This document shows, one piece after another, positions 7,571 through 15,800 of a stretch of DNA of 20,157 nucleotides; the stretch's first letter is position 1, and each line of letters opens with the position of its first letter. The stretch is from a virus. The DNA lies in the IMG/VR virus record IMGVR_UViG_3300044995_000129, positions 1 to 20,157 of that record. The stretch is one strand, 5' to 3'. The notes under the pieces were generated by a model. It saw nothing but the letters and a program-made list of their open reading frames with translations. It was not told the origin of the DNA and made no database searches. The translations under genes and the position numbers were made by a program.

Positions 7571-10093
7571 ATGTCTCTTGAAGATTTTAACGGAGTTCGC
7601 TCTAATCTGATTGACGAACTGAACCAGGTAGTCCCGGCGGCAGGAACGGCAGAAGCTGTTGCCATCTTTGGAACAGCCCGTAAAGGTGATATTAATCAGC
7701 TTGTCTTACTGCAAGACGATACGATTGAAAGTATATTCGGAACAGTTCCGAGAGATGCATCGTTTGATACGAATCTACCAAGAGCCTACTACGAAATATC
7801 TCGATGCACAACTAACGGTCTTCTTGCTTATGGCTGTCGCGTTGGTGATGCTCGTGTTGCCACACTCAAACAATACGAATCACAGGCATCTTATACCGGC
7901 ACCGGACAGTTTGAAATAGATCGTATTGCCTCTGGAGACTATGCGTATCAGAGAGATCCAATCACTGATAGTCTGACTTATTCGCTCATTCACGAAGCGC
8001 GTGAACCGGGAAGTGAACCAAACGCAGGACGGGTAGTTGTAAAAGACAATCAAGGTATCCCGTATACTCTGACCTATTTTCTTCCGGATGGAACCAGCAG
8101 AACCTTCGCACTTGATCCGTTCGGTAGAATCCCGAATGCTCTTCGTAATGTTCGAGAAGTAGCTAATGCTCTGAATAATGACCCGAACTGGTCTAAAATG
8201 TATATCACGCGTTATCCGGTTATTCGTAGAACGGATATCCCGGTTACGGTAATGGAAAATAGCAATGGAATCCGCTATATCGAGATTGATTCGAGTGGTA
8301 ATGATTCGAAAGGTGATAAACTCGAAACGATTGAGCAAATTGCCCAGATAGTTAACAATAACTCTGAAACAATTCCTTTCGGTGTGACATCATATCGCCT
8401 TACGAATCGTCCAATTAAGGATACTGACGCAACCACCAGAACCATTGATCGGTTCGTACGACACAATAAGAATGAACTTGTTCTACGAGTCGATGCGTCC
8501 CTGGTAGGTGGGGATACTTATGTCGGCGGGCTTTCTATTGTATCCGCGTCAATGAAATGGGATCGAAACCTTTCAACCCTTTTCACCACCGATCCTTCGA
8601 GTGAGTATTACAATAATGCTCGTCTCTTTGTCCGAAGAGCTGGCTCATCTACCAAAACAGAAGTCCCGAAAGTAAACACAAATAATCAACCCATCTGGAC
8701 TATTGATGCCGATGGGCAGATTACAATTACGCTGTCAAACTGGACAGGTAATACCCAGTTCCTGATGGGTGATGAATATACGATTGATCTTCACTATGGA
8801 GCTGTGTATGTCGAGTCTGAAACCCGTTCAGGTCTCGATTCTGGAAACGAATTCTCGTATTTCATCAAAGGTTATGAAATCATCTTCGGTGCTGCAACGA
8901 CTGTAGAAGTTACTGCGGTATATCGAACGAGAAAAGTATTCATGCCTTCCGATATCAACCTGCTTGATAGGGAAAATATCGTCATCCAGTTTGTGAATCC
9001 CGAAAATCGTCCACCTGTGGGTTCTACTGTTCTGGTAACATATACCCACCTTCCGGAACTTCCCGCCTCGTCTGGTGCAATTCTACAAAGACCCAGCGGA
9101 GCTACAGTTGTGCAGCCGACCGGTTTCTCTGGTGGAGACGATGGACGTCTGATCAGCAAAATGAGGTACAAAGAGCTCGTGCTCGAGGCGATGTCTCTTC
9201 TCGAACTCTATCCATTCCGTCAGATATTCGTTGCCGGCGCATATATTGACGATGTAGAAGTAGGTTTCGATGATGAAACAGGAGAAGAGACGCTAATTCC
9301 AGTCAACTGGGCGCCTGATCTTATTGCTAAACTCAGTCGTCGCTCGAATCTGGTTAAAGAGTGCATCATGGATCTTCCGGTTAGACCGCCGTCAGAAACA
9401 ACTCCAGAGGCGATCAATCGGTGGCTTGATTCTCTCATTACCCTTGATGATTCTGTTCCGGGTCGTCCTGCAAATATGATTGAAGGCGCCAAAGGTCCGG
9501 GCTCATTCCGACTTTGTGCTCCTGCTGGTGCACCGGTGTTTCTTATTCCAAAGGTTAACGGTTCCACAAGATACATTGGTAATCCGGCTGCAGTGACTAC
9601 CGCAATGCGCCAGGAACTTCCGATTGAAAGGAGCATGATCAATATGCCTCTTCCTCCGGCTGTTCTCGATCTGGCAGTGCGTCCTTTCAATGCTGAGATC
9701 ATTGGCAATATCAACCAGCGTGGATGGACTTTTATGACTGTTGACAGTCGTAACAACAGGATTATTGCCGATGCACCAACTCTCGGTATGACAGGTTCAA
9801 TGTTCCAGCGTCAGTTTGTTCTTACAGCTACTATTGCTATGGTTGAGATAGCAAGAGCAACCGCGGAGAGATTTATCGGTCTTCGTCGATCGGAGGGTAA
9901 CCTCATAGCGATGAAGAATAAGATTCAGAAGAACCTGAACTATCTTGTTCCTTCTGTATTCAGCCAGATTGAAGTGGCCATTGTGGATGTACCAAATGGC
10001 GCAATCACTGGTAGTACAAGGATCAAACTGACTGCAATTACGAGTGTTGAAATCCGTCGTGTAGATATCGAAACTCGGATCAGTCTTGCGTGA
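7571..10093 (+). CDS. Contractile tail sheath protein
   Basis: An 840-residue protein starting MSLEDFNGVRSN. Residues 30-80 carry the sheath-type N-terminal pattern: a strand AVAIFGTARKGDINQ, then a segment on subunit boundaries (DDTIESIFG). The last ~150 residues are the conserved sheath C-terminus, with VLDLAVRPFNAEIIGNIN, a strand GWTFMTVDSRNNRII, an arginine-rich helical section IEIARATAERFIGLRRSEGN-like, and a final beta element ending RISLA. Such proteins polymerise around the tube and contract during infection. T4 gp18 has about 660 residues, so this one is long; the extra material lies in the middle (roughly residues 100-530) and probably forms surface domains. It is followed by a hairpin and then the tube gene, the standard order. 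Confidence 0.92.
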   Translation: MSLEDFNGVRSNLIDELNQVVPAAGTAEAVAIFGTARKGDINQLVLLQDDTIESIFGTVPRDASFDTNLPRAYYEISRCTTNGLLAYGCRVGDARVATLKQYESQASYTGTGQFEIDRIASGDYAYQRDPITDSLTYSLIHEAREPGSEPNAGRVVVKDNQGIPYTLTYFLPDGTSRTFALDPFGRIPNALRNVREVANALNNDPNWSKMYITRYPVIRRTDIPVTVMENSNGIRYIEIDSSGNDSKGDKLETIEQIAQIVNNNSETIPFGVTSYRLTNRPIKDTDATTRTIDRFVRHNKNELVLRVDASLVGGDTYVGGLSIVSASMKWDRNLSTLFTTDPSSEYYNNARLFVRRAGSSTKTEVPKVNTNNQPIWTIDADGQITITLSNWTGNTQFLMGDEYTIDLHYGAVYVESETRSGLDSGNEFSYFIKGYEIIFGAATTVEVTAVYRTRKVFMPSDINLLDRENIVIQFVNPENRPPVGSTVLVTYTHLPELPASSGAILQRPSGATVVQPTGFSGGDDGRLISKMRYKELVLEAMSLLELYPFRQIFVAGAYIDDVEVGFDDETGEETLIPVNWAPDLIAKLSRRSNLVKECIMDLPVRPPSETTPEAINRWLDSLITLDDSVPGRPANMIEGAKGPGSFRLCAPAGAPVFLIPKVNGSTRYIGNPAAVTTAMRQELPIERSMINMPLPPAVLDLAVRPFNAEIIGNINQRGWTFMTVDSRNNRIIADAPTLGMTGSMFQRQFVLTATIAMVEIARATAERFIGLRRSEGNLIAMKNKIQKNLNYLVPSVFSQIEVAIVDVPNGAITGSTRIKLTAITSVEIRRVDIETRISLA

Positions 10094-10099
10094 ATAACC

Positions 10100-10125
10100 G
10101 CCCGGATAACTCCAGTTATCCGGGC
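10100..10125 (+). other. Perfect hairpin between sheath and tube genes
   Basis: GCCCGGATAACT (10100-10111) and AGTTATCCGGGC (10114-10125) are perfect reverse complements, 12 bp separated by 2 bases; in RNA the innermost pairs would open to form the loop. There is no T-run after it, so it is not a typical terminator. It more likely stabilises the sheath mRNA 3' end or marks a processing site between two high-copy genes. Confidence 0.7.
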
Positions 10126-10153
10126 ATCTGAATACCCTTGAGGAGAAAATACA

Positions 10154-11014
10154 ATGAGTTTAGGTTCAATTTTCACGAAAACATATACGACTTACTCTGG
10201 CGTAGATGTTAGTGCCATTTTCGATAATATCGAACTGGCAACGCTTGCTGGTATCGCTATCTCTGTAACCAGAGAGAAAGCCCCCGTTTATACATTCGGT
10301 TCGGCAAACCCACGATCTATCTCCAGAGGTAAACGTGGTTGTGCTGGATCTCTGATGTTTACACTATTTGATCGTGATGCCTTCTACAGTCTGTATCTCG
10401 ACGAAAACCACTATTACTATGCGCATGCTGATGAGATCAACTGGTTGACTAACCCCATCAATGTTGCTGAATACGCTGGTATGTTCTATGAACAATTCAG
10501 CGGTTCAGATAACGCCGCAGTAACCCAGGGCGGTCAGCTCTCTGGTCTCGGACGAAATCCAGACGGAACTTTCAGCTATGTCGATACGACCCAGGGGCCT
10601 CCGGTTGCAGGTGTACCGGTTGCTCTTCGAGGTGGAACCACAAATTCACCTATCGCACAGAACCGAATGGTCGGAGCTCGAACTGTTCGCCGGGCAGCTA
10701 TGTATGCTGACCAGGTTATGCCTTTTGACGTTACACTCATTGCTCAGAACGAGTACGGCCATGCTTCGGCTTCTGGAGTTGTTGGTGTTGAAATTATTAA
10801 CGAAGGTGGTGGTATTTCGATGGATGATATCACAAACGAACAGCAAATGACATATATCGCCATTTATCGCCTACCATGGTATTCACTCAATAATGGTGTC
10901 CAGAAAGAATCTATCTATGGTGGCGTAACGTCGCTCATAGAATCGAACAGCGCTAATGGTCTGTGGACAACGTACACAAATCAACAAAGAGCTGAAGTAA
11001 GAGGACAGCCGTAA
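10154..11014 (+). CDS. Tail tube protein
   Basis: A 286-residue protein with AGGAG (10141-10145), 8 bases before the ATG. The N-terminal section, Tyr14-Ser-Gly16 through Pro44 to Gly59 and Gly65, follows the tube-fold pattern of large myophages: YSGVDVS, then a strand, REKAPVYTFG, and RGKRGCAGSLMFTLFD. The C-terminal half has MPFDVTLIAQNEYG and a GVEIINEGGGISMDDI motif, also typical of these tube proteins. A Gly/Thr-rich section (about 115-175) is probably an inserted loop or domain. Stacked hexameric rings of the protein form the DNA channel inside the sheath. Position right after the sheath gene is the standard arrangement. It is closely similar in its first 80 residues to the product of the last gene in the window. 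Confidence 0.85.
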   Translation: MSLGSIFTKTYTTYSGVDVSAIFDNIELATLAGIAISVTREKAPVYTFGSANPRSISRGKRGCAGSLMFTLFDRDAFYSLYLDENHYYYAHADEINWLTNPINVAEYAGMFYEQFSGSDNAAVTQGGQLSGLGRNPDGTFSYVDTTQGPPVAGVPVALRGGTTNSPIAQNRMVGARTVRRAAMYADQVMPFDVTLIAQNEYGHASASGVVGVEIINEGGGISMDDITNEQQMTYIAIYRLPWYSLNNGVQKESIYGGVTSLIESNSANGLWTTYTNQQRAEVRGQP

Positions 11015-11024
11015 ATATTGAACC

Positions 11025-11058
11025 AGGAGAGGCCATATGTATATATGGCCTCTCTTTT
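11025..11058 (+). terminator. Rho-independent terminator after tail tube gene
   Basis: AGAGGCCATAT (11028-11038), loop GTAT and ATATGGCCTCT (11043-11053) form a perfect stem of at least 11 bp, extended by G-C, G-T and A-T pairs outward, and the sequence ends in CTTTT. It begins 10 bases after the tube stop codon and is a strong intrinsic terminator. Confidence 0.9.
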
Positions 11059-11075
11059 GACCCAGGATCGTCATT

Positions 11076-12074
11076 ATGCACGAAATACATTCTCATAACC
11101 TTACTACTATATCGGACAGACTTCGTCTTGGTAAGTATGGATCTGGCTTTCGGTCTCCTGGCGGGCGATTAAACCCATCATCTACCCGTATTGGAGCAGA
11201 AACAGTAAATGATGATGATCTTATTGCCCTGAAGTACAATGATACTCTGGCATCAATACAGATTGCCCCATCTGGTGGATTTACATCAGAAATTACCGGT
11301 CTCACCACGCAAGAACGTCTGCGAAATAGAAAAAGAGCTACAAACCGAGAAGAAGTAGAAACTGATTTTGTTAGAAAATCTGGCTATCTTGACGAAATAA
11401 TAACCGGACTCAAAACATTCGGAGCAGATATCAGAACGATCTCAAATGGTTTCGGGATCGGAATGTATATACCAACAGTACTGGTTAATCAATCAACACC
11501 GGGGACTCAAGGTCTTGTTGGAATAGTGTCGGATCCAACTGGAATACCTTTTGTGGCTGTCAATGACATTGTAATATACAACAATGGTAAGTGGGTAAAG
11601 ATTGCATCTAATGACGGCATCATCGTAATTCCAAATGGTCCCGGTCTGCGACTCGGTAATCTACTGAACGGAGTAATGTATTATCGTATTAACGGGCAAC
11701 TTGTAGAAATACTCGGACCAAGTGCTCGTTTTAAGTCTATCGATATAGTCTGGAATAATATCCTCACTGAAAGTGATGTGGTAATAATACCTGCTGGATA
11801 TCTGGTCAGAGATATATCCGTTGAAACTTTCATACCTTTTACAGCGGCCAACGACGCGACTGTTGTTTTGAAAGTATATGATGGAACAACCACTGTAGAG
11901 AATGTTACAATACCAGGATATCACTTTATTGCAGACTTTGTTCTACAATTTATTCTAAACCATACTTTCTCAAATGATGGTAGAATAACGATACAACTTA
12001 TAAATAACAGCGGAGCTACCCCCGTAACCTCCGGACAGATCACTCTTCGAACCACATATCAGGGATCAATTTAA
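11076..12074 (+). CDS. Unknown beta-rich tail or baseplate protein
   Basis: A 332-residue protein with AGGA (11064-11067), 8 bases before the ATG. I do not recognise the family. The N-terminal ~45 residues are basic and glycine-rich (LRLGKYGSGFRSPGG), followed by a charged helical stretch (LTTQERLRNRKRATNREEVE). Residues ~130-205 are beta-rich with repeated Gly turns (VNDIVIYNNGKWVKI), like a small barrel or SH3-type domain. The C-terminal ~110 residues alternate hydrophobic and polar positions (VVLKVYDGTTTVENVTIPG to QITLRTTYQGSI) and look like a beta sandwich, a fold often used in fibre-attachment or carbohydrate-binding parts. The place after the tube terminator and before the peptidase suggests a baseplate or fibre-adaptor role. 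Function is not established. Confidence 0.6.
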   Translation: MHEIHSHNLTTISDRLRLGKYGSGFRSPGGRLNPSSTRIGAETVNDDDLIALKYNDTLASIQIAPSGGFTSEITGLTTQERLRNRKRATNREEVETDFVRKSGYLDEIITGLKTFGADIRTISNGFGIGMYIPTVLVNQSTPGTQGLVGIVSDPTGIPFVAVNDIVIYNNGKWVKIASNDGIIVIPNGPGLRLGNLLNGVMYYRINGQLVEILGPSARFKSIDIVWNNILTESDVVIIPAGYLVRDISVETFIPFTAANDATVVLKVYDGTTTVENVTIPGYHFIADFVLQFILNHTFSNDGRITIQLINNSGATPVTSGQITLRTTYQGSI

Positions 12075-12085
12075 GTACTTGACTG

Positions 12086-12178
12086 CCTTACTGAGTTGCG
12101 ATCTTAATAAACCACATAATTCTTTGTCAGATGATAATGGAAAAGAATTATGGTTTAATAAGCCGTGACTTAGTGAGG
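12086..12178 (+). promoter_or_regulatory. Long structured leader sequestering the peptidase gene's ribosome site
   Basis: This 93-base inverted repeat can form 35 base pairs: 12086-12100 with 12164-12178 (15 pairs, including four G-U), 12103-12106 with 12159-12162 (4), 12108-12114 with 12151-12157 (7) and 12117-12125 with 12142-12150 (9). The interruptions are small, and a 16-base loop spans 12126-12141. The ribosome site GAGG (12175-12178) of the next gene lies in the base of the stem, paired with CCTT (12086-12089). No T-run follows, so it is not an intrinsic terminator. It resembles no riboswitch or tRNA I know. Likely meanings are a translational switch, an RNase III-type processing site, or a small structured RNA. 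Confidence 0.6.
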
Positions 12179-12186
12179 ATTCGAAA

Positions 12187-12843
12187 ATGTCTACAGTAAA
12201 ACAAACTCCAATCGTGTATCTGGAACACGTCAGAAACACACAACGAGATAATTATGATTGGGGCGGTAAACTACCAAGCTGGGCTCAATGTTTTTATGCA
12301 TCAGCAGTAGTTGCGCTTTCAACCTTGATTAAAATACCGCAGGATAAAGTTCAGGAATATGAACTAGAATATGTGGATGATACAGAAGTTCTTGTAGGTA
12401 AAAAAGGTATAGCTGAACGACTTATTATGAAATTCCCATGGCTAACTGGTAGAAGCGGACAATGGTTTATCGTGCATCAGAATGCTATCTACGAACGTCT
12501 TATCAACGCTGGCGTTGCATTCAAAGATGTAATAATGTACGATGGTAGTGGTTTGTGGTCTGCTAAAACAGGAAAGAAAACCGTGGTCAACAAAACATGG
12601 GAAGAAGTTGTAGATAATCCATTGATGAATGGAAGCTTTATTCTGACAACAGGCAAGTTTCCGCCAACAAACGGGCACATTGTTCCAATCATCGGTATGA
12701 CACAAGACAACTACATCGTCGAAGACCCATATGGTAACGCGCTCACAGAATACAAAGATACTGATGGTCATGACGTACAATACAGTAAAGAATTCATGAA
12801 GAAATACTGTAAAGGCCCGATCGTTATCTATGTTGAATTCTAA
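12187..12843 (+). CDS. C39-like (papain-fold) cysteine peptidase
   Basis: A 218-residue protein whose ribosome site GAGG (12175-12178) lies 8 bases before the ATG, inside a long hairpin. The sequence shows the peptidase C39-like signature in order: Gln34-Cys35 in SWAQCFYAS at the start of a helix (oxyanion Gln and nucleophile), His164 in NGHIVPIIG, and Asp180 in IVEDPYGNAL. That gives the Cys-His-Asp triad of papain-fold enzymes; the strand-turn-DPYG element is very typical of this family. There is no signal peptide, membrane segment, wall-binding repeat or ABC-transporter part, so it is not a bacteriocin exporter. Within a tail operon it may cleave a tail protein or cut peptide bonds in the host wall during entry. 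The fold call is good; the substrate is unknown. Confidence 0.75.
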   Translation: MSTVKQTPIVYLEHVRNTQRDNYDWGGKLPSWAQCFYASAVVALSTLIKIPQDKVQEYELEYVDDTEVLVGKKGIAERLIMKFPWLTGRSGQWFIVHQNAIYERLINAGVAFKDVIMYDGSGLWSAKTGKKTVVNKTWEEVVDNPLMNGSFILTTGKFPPTNGHIVPIIGMTQDNYIVEDPYGNALTEYKDTDGHDVQYSKEFMKKYCKGPIVIYVEF

Positions 12844-12866
12844 GAAATTAACTCTGGATACAGTTT

Positions 12867-15800
12867 ATGGCATATCGTGGATTTCATGAATTATTAACTC
12901 AACTGAATACCTTATCTTCACCAAATCTTAGAACAGGTGAACCACTGAATATATTGTTCAAGATAGGTGCCGACGAAGTCATCGTGAGATCCTCGGTGTT
13001 ACTTCACCCTGAAGTTGCCATTACACGTAACAAGAAAAACCTGGAAATGTTAAAACTCATGCTCCCCTTTACCGGGGAGCGTATAATTTATCGCGAAATA
13101 GAACCAGGAGATCATCGCACAGTTCCATTATTATTCCCGCCTTATACTACCGAAGTTGATATTATTAAGCCAGAACTGGCGCTCGATAAAACACAATATA
13201 AGAAGCCACCAATGCCGGAACTGCAGAGTTCGATAATGAGTGGTGATCAACTATTGAAGATAATAAAACAGGCTCTAAGTCCTCCCAAAATTGTTCCAAT
13301 TTTTGCAATTTTATTTAAGAACGGACAACCATTTCCCACTAAAAAAGCAATAGCTCCCACTAATAGTGGTTTAACAGATGATGTTAATGATATTCTGTAT
13401 TCTGGAGAATTCACTTTCGAAATTAGAAACGGTATTGCTGATCTCAAATCAATATCACAACCAGACGACCGGGCTATTTATATTGTAAAACGCGGCAATG
13501 CTAACTGGTCCTCAATTAAAGCCGATACTAAGAAAGCAATTATACGAAGTATTCTGAACGTATTTAAGGAAGTCTGGGAAAGAATATATAAACCTAAAGA
13601 TGAAAAAGACCTTAACGAACTTTTAAAGAACTATCCGGAAACGATCCTGAATATCGTAACAAGAGCAATTGCAGAACAGCTTGATTCTCATTTTTATTCA
13701 TTTGGTTCGGTATCGACCGCCCCGTATATATATTCTGGTTCTGGTTTTACGAAAGACAATCTTCTGAGATTTCTGCCCGGCGGAGGAGGACAGAACTTTC
13801 AGGATAACCTGCCTTCAAAGGCAGACGATCTCAATCCTTTCTTACAGTATAATAGATATATTTATGGCCTTATCGTTCTCTCTAACGTTCTGAACGATGA
13901 GGAAACTACAGATGAAGTATCAAACCGAGCTATTGCTACCGGTATTCTTGAGGAACAGGGTTTTGCTGAAGACGAAAGACTCAAGAATTATTTATTGTCG
14001 ATTGTCGATAACTACCTCTCTGGCATTATCGCCAGAATGAAGAATGACATGGCTCAGCCGAATGCTCCAGCTAAAAGAACAAGAAATTTGTCTACAAATG
14101 AAACTAAAGAACCCATTGACCGCGTCCGTCCCTCACTGGATAGACACGCACTTGTTGGCTTTGAAATAGATCCTGATAATTTTAGATTTCCTGATATTTC
14201 CTTACCGTGTAAATACGTTTCCGGTCTGAACGAAACTGAAACACCAGAATCATACAGAACTGCGTATATCCTGTCAAGACAACCAGTAACCAGAAATATA
14301 GGATTGGTAGTTGATAGAGACAATATTCGAACTTTCTATCACAAACTTCTTGAGTCAGATAAAAGCACAACAGAAATTGAGTTTGGAACTCTAACGAGTT
14401 CTACTATTCAAAACCTTAGATACTCGCAAGCTATATTTCTTGGTGGTGTATTCCAGAATCGTTTCGACTATGAAAATTCAACAGTATATCCGACATTGAC
14501 ATTATCAGATGGAACAGTAATTACTCCAGAAGAACTCGCTGCAATAATGAAATCAAATGTCTTTATTGGTGACTGTATTGAAGATAAAGATACAAGACAA
14601 CCTGTAGTTATAATTCTTTCAGGCTTTAAAAGTATCTTCTTCGCAAGACGGCTGATGGAGTTATCTCCAGAAGGCCTGTTCATTGCTGCGACCGTAGATA
14701 CTGTTAACTCAACTAACGAAAATGACATTCAGCAGATGCTATCGTACATAGGAGATGCGGCTAGAATAGACGAAATTGAAGGAATAATCCTTGCAGCTCT
14801 CAATCAAACTGATATAAATAATGCAATCAAAGAAGAAATAAGTAAGAGAATCGTCGAAAAGATACTCAAAGAATTAAACATGAATGAAGACCGGCCGTAT
14901 CGTTCGATAATGATTCAATCTATAAATAAATACCTTGATGGCGCAATAAGAAGAAACAATATATTCGATGATTTATTTAATGCACTGCAAAACAATCAAT
15001 ATGCCGATCTTATCAACAATTTTACCCTCGACAAGTTTATCACAATAATGTTACAATATGGTTCTGCTGATATAATGGATAATTACATCTCCGGGCAACC
15101 GGATGATCGTATTATCGACGCAGCAATCGAACTAGGTATAGGATTTAATAATCTCTTTGGAAAGAATACCGCTCAACCTAATATCATAACACAACAGGGA
15201 CCAGGAACCAGTGCTATACTTAACGATGGTTTTCCAGAGGGTGAAAATATTGAAAATGGTATCCTTTCAATAGTAAGTTTACATGAATTAAAAGTATCAT
15301 ATTATTTGCTGAAACCAGATTCCGAACTGGATTTTCGAAATATCAATAACTCGAATATTCGTAATTCATTATTCCTGAAAGAATGGAAAGAGATATTTAG
15401 AACAATACCATTACGGACTATATGTGAAACCCTTTTCACTGGCAAGGCCGCTAAATTATCCTCTTTTCTGAAGGAAAATTATGGCGTACATAGACTGGCG
15501 GCTAGTTTAATAAACAAACAATATAATATATCTTCTTCAGCAGCTATAGCGTATCCCGCTCAATTTCTCAATGATGCTGGTCTCGAAGAGGAGTTTGTAG
15601 ATGCGGCCAGAGAATATATTAAAGAAGCAACAAGACTCGAATCAATACTTACCTGGAATTTCGAAGATGGTAATCCAGATAGAATAGCAACCGGATTTGA
15701 TGGACTTTACAGTCTCATGATTCAGTATATCCCTTCGGATGACATAAAGAAAATCCAGAACAATACATTTACTTACACTCGCCAGTGGTTTACAGATACG

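Noticed and set aside
9220-9756. Minus-strand open frame of 178 codons under the sheath gene
   Set aside because: It opposes the conserved C-terminal part of the sheath protein; its low-complexity Ser/Arg/Gly composition is typical of an antisense shadow.
10154-12074. Programmed frameshift pair of tail chaperones (G/GT type) after the tube gene
   Set aside because: The gene after the tube is a single 332-codon frame behind a terminator, and I see no overlapping frame with a slippery heptamer.
12086-12178. tRNA or intrinsic terminator as explanation of the long hairpin
   Set aside because: There is no cloverleaf, T-loop consensus or CCA context, and no T-run follows the stem.
13809-13824. 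Inverted repeat CTGCCTT / AAGGCAG in the 1130-residue protein gene
   Set aside because: The loop would be 2 bases and the site has no regulatory context.
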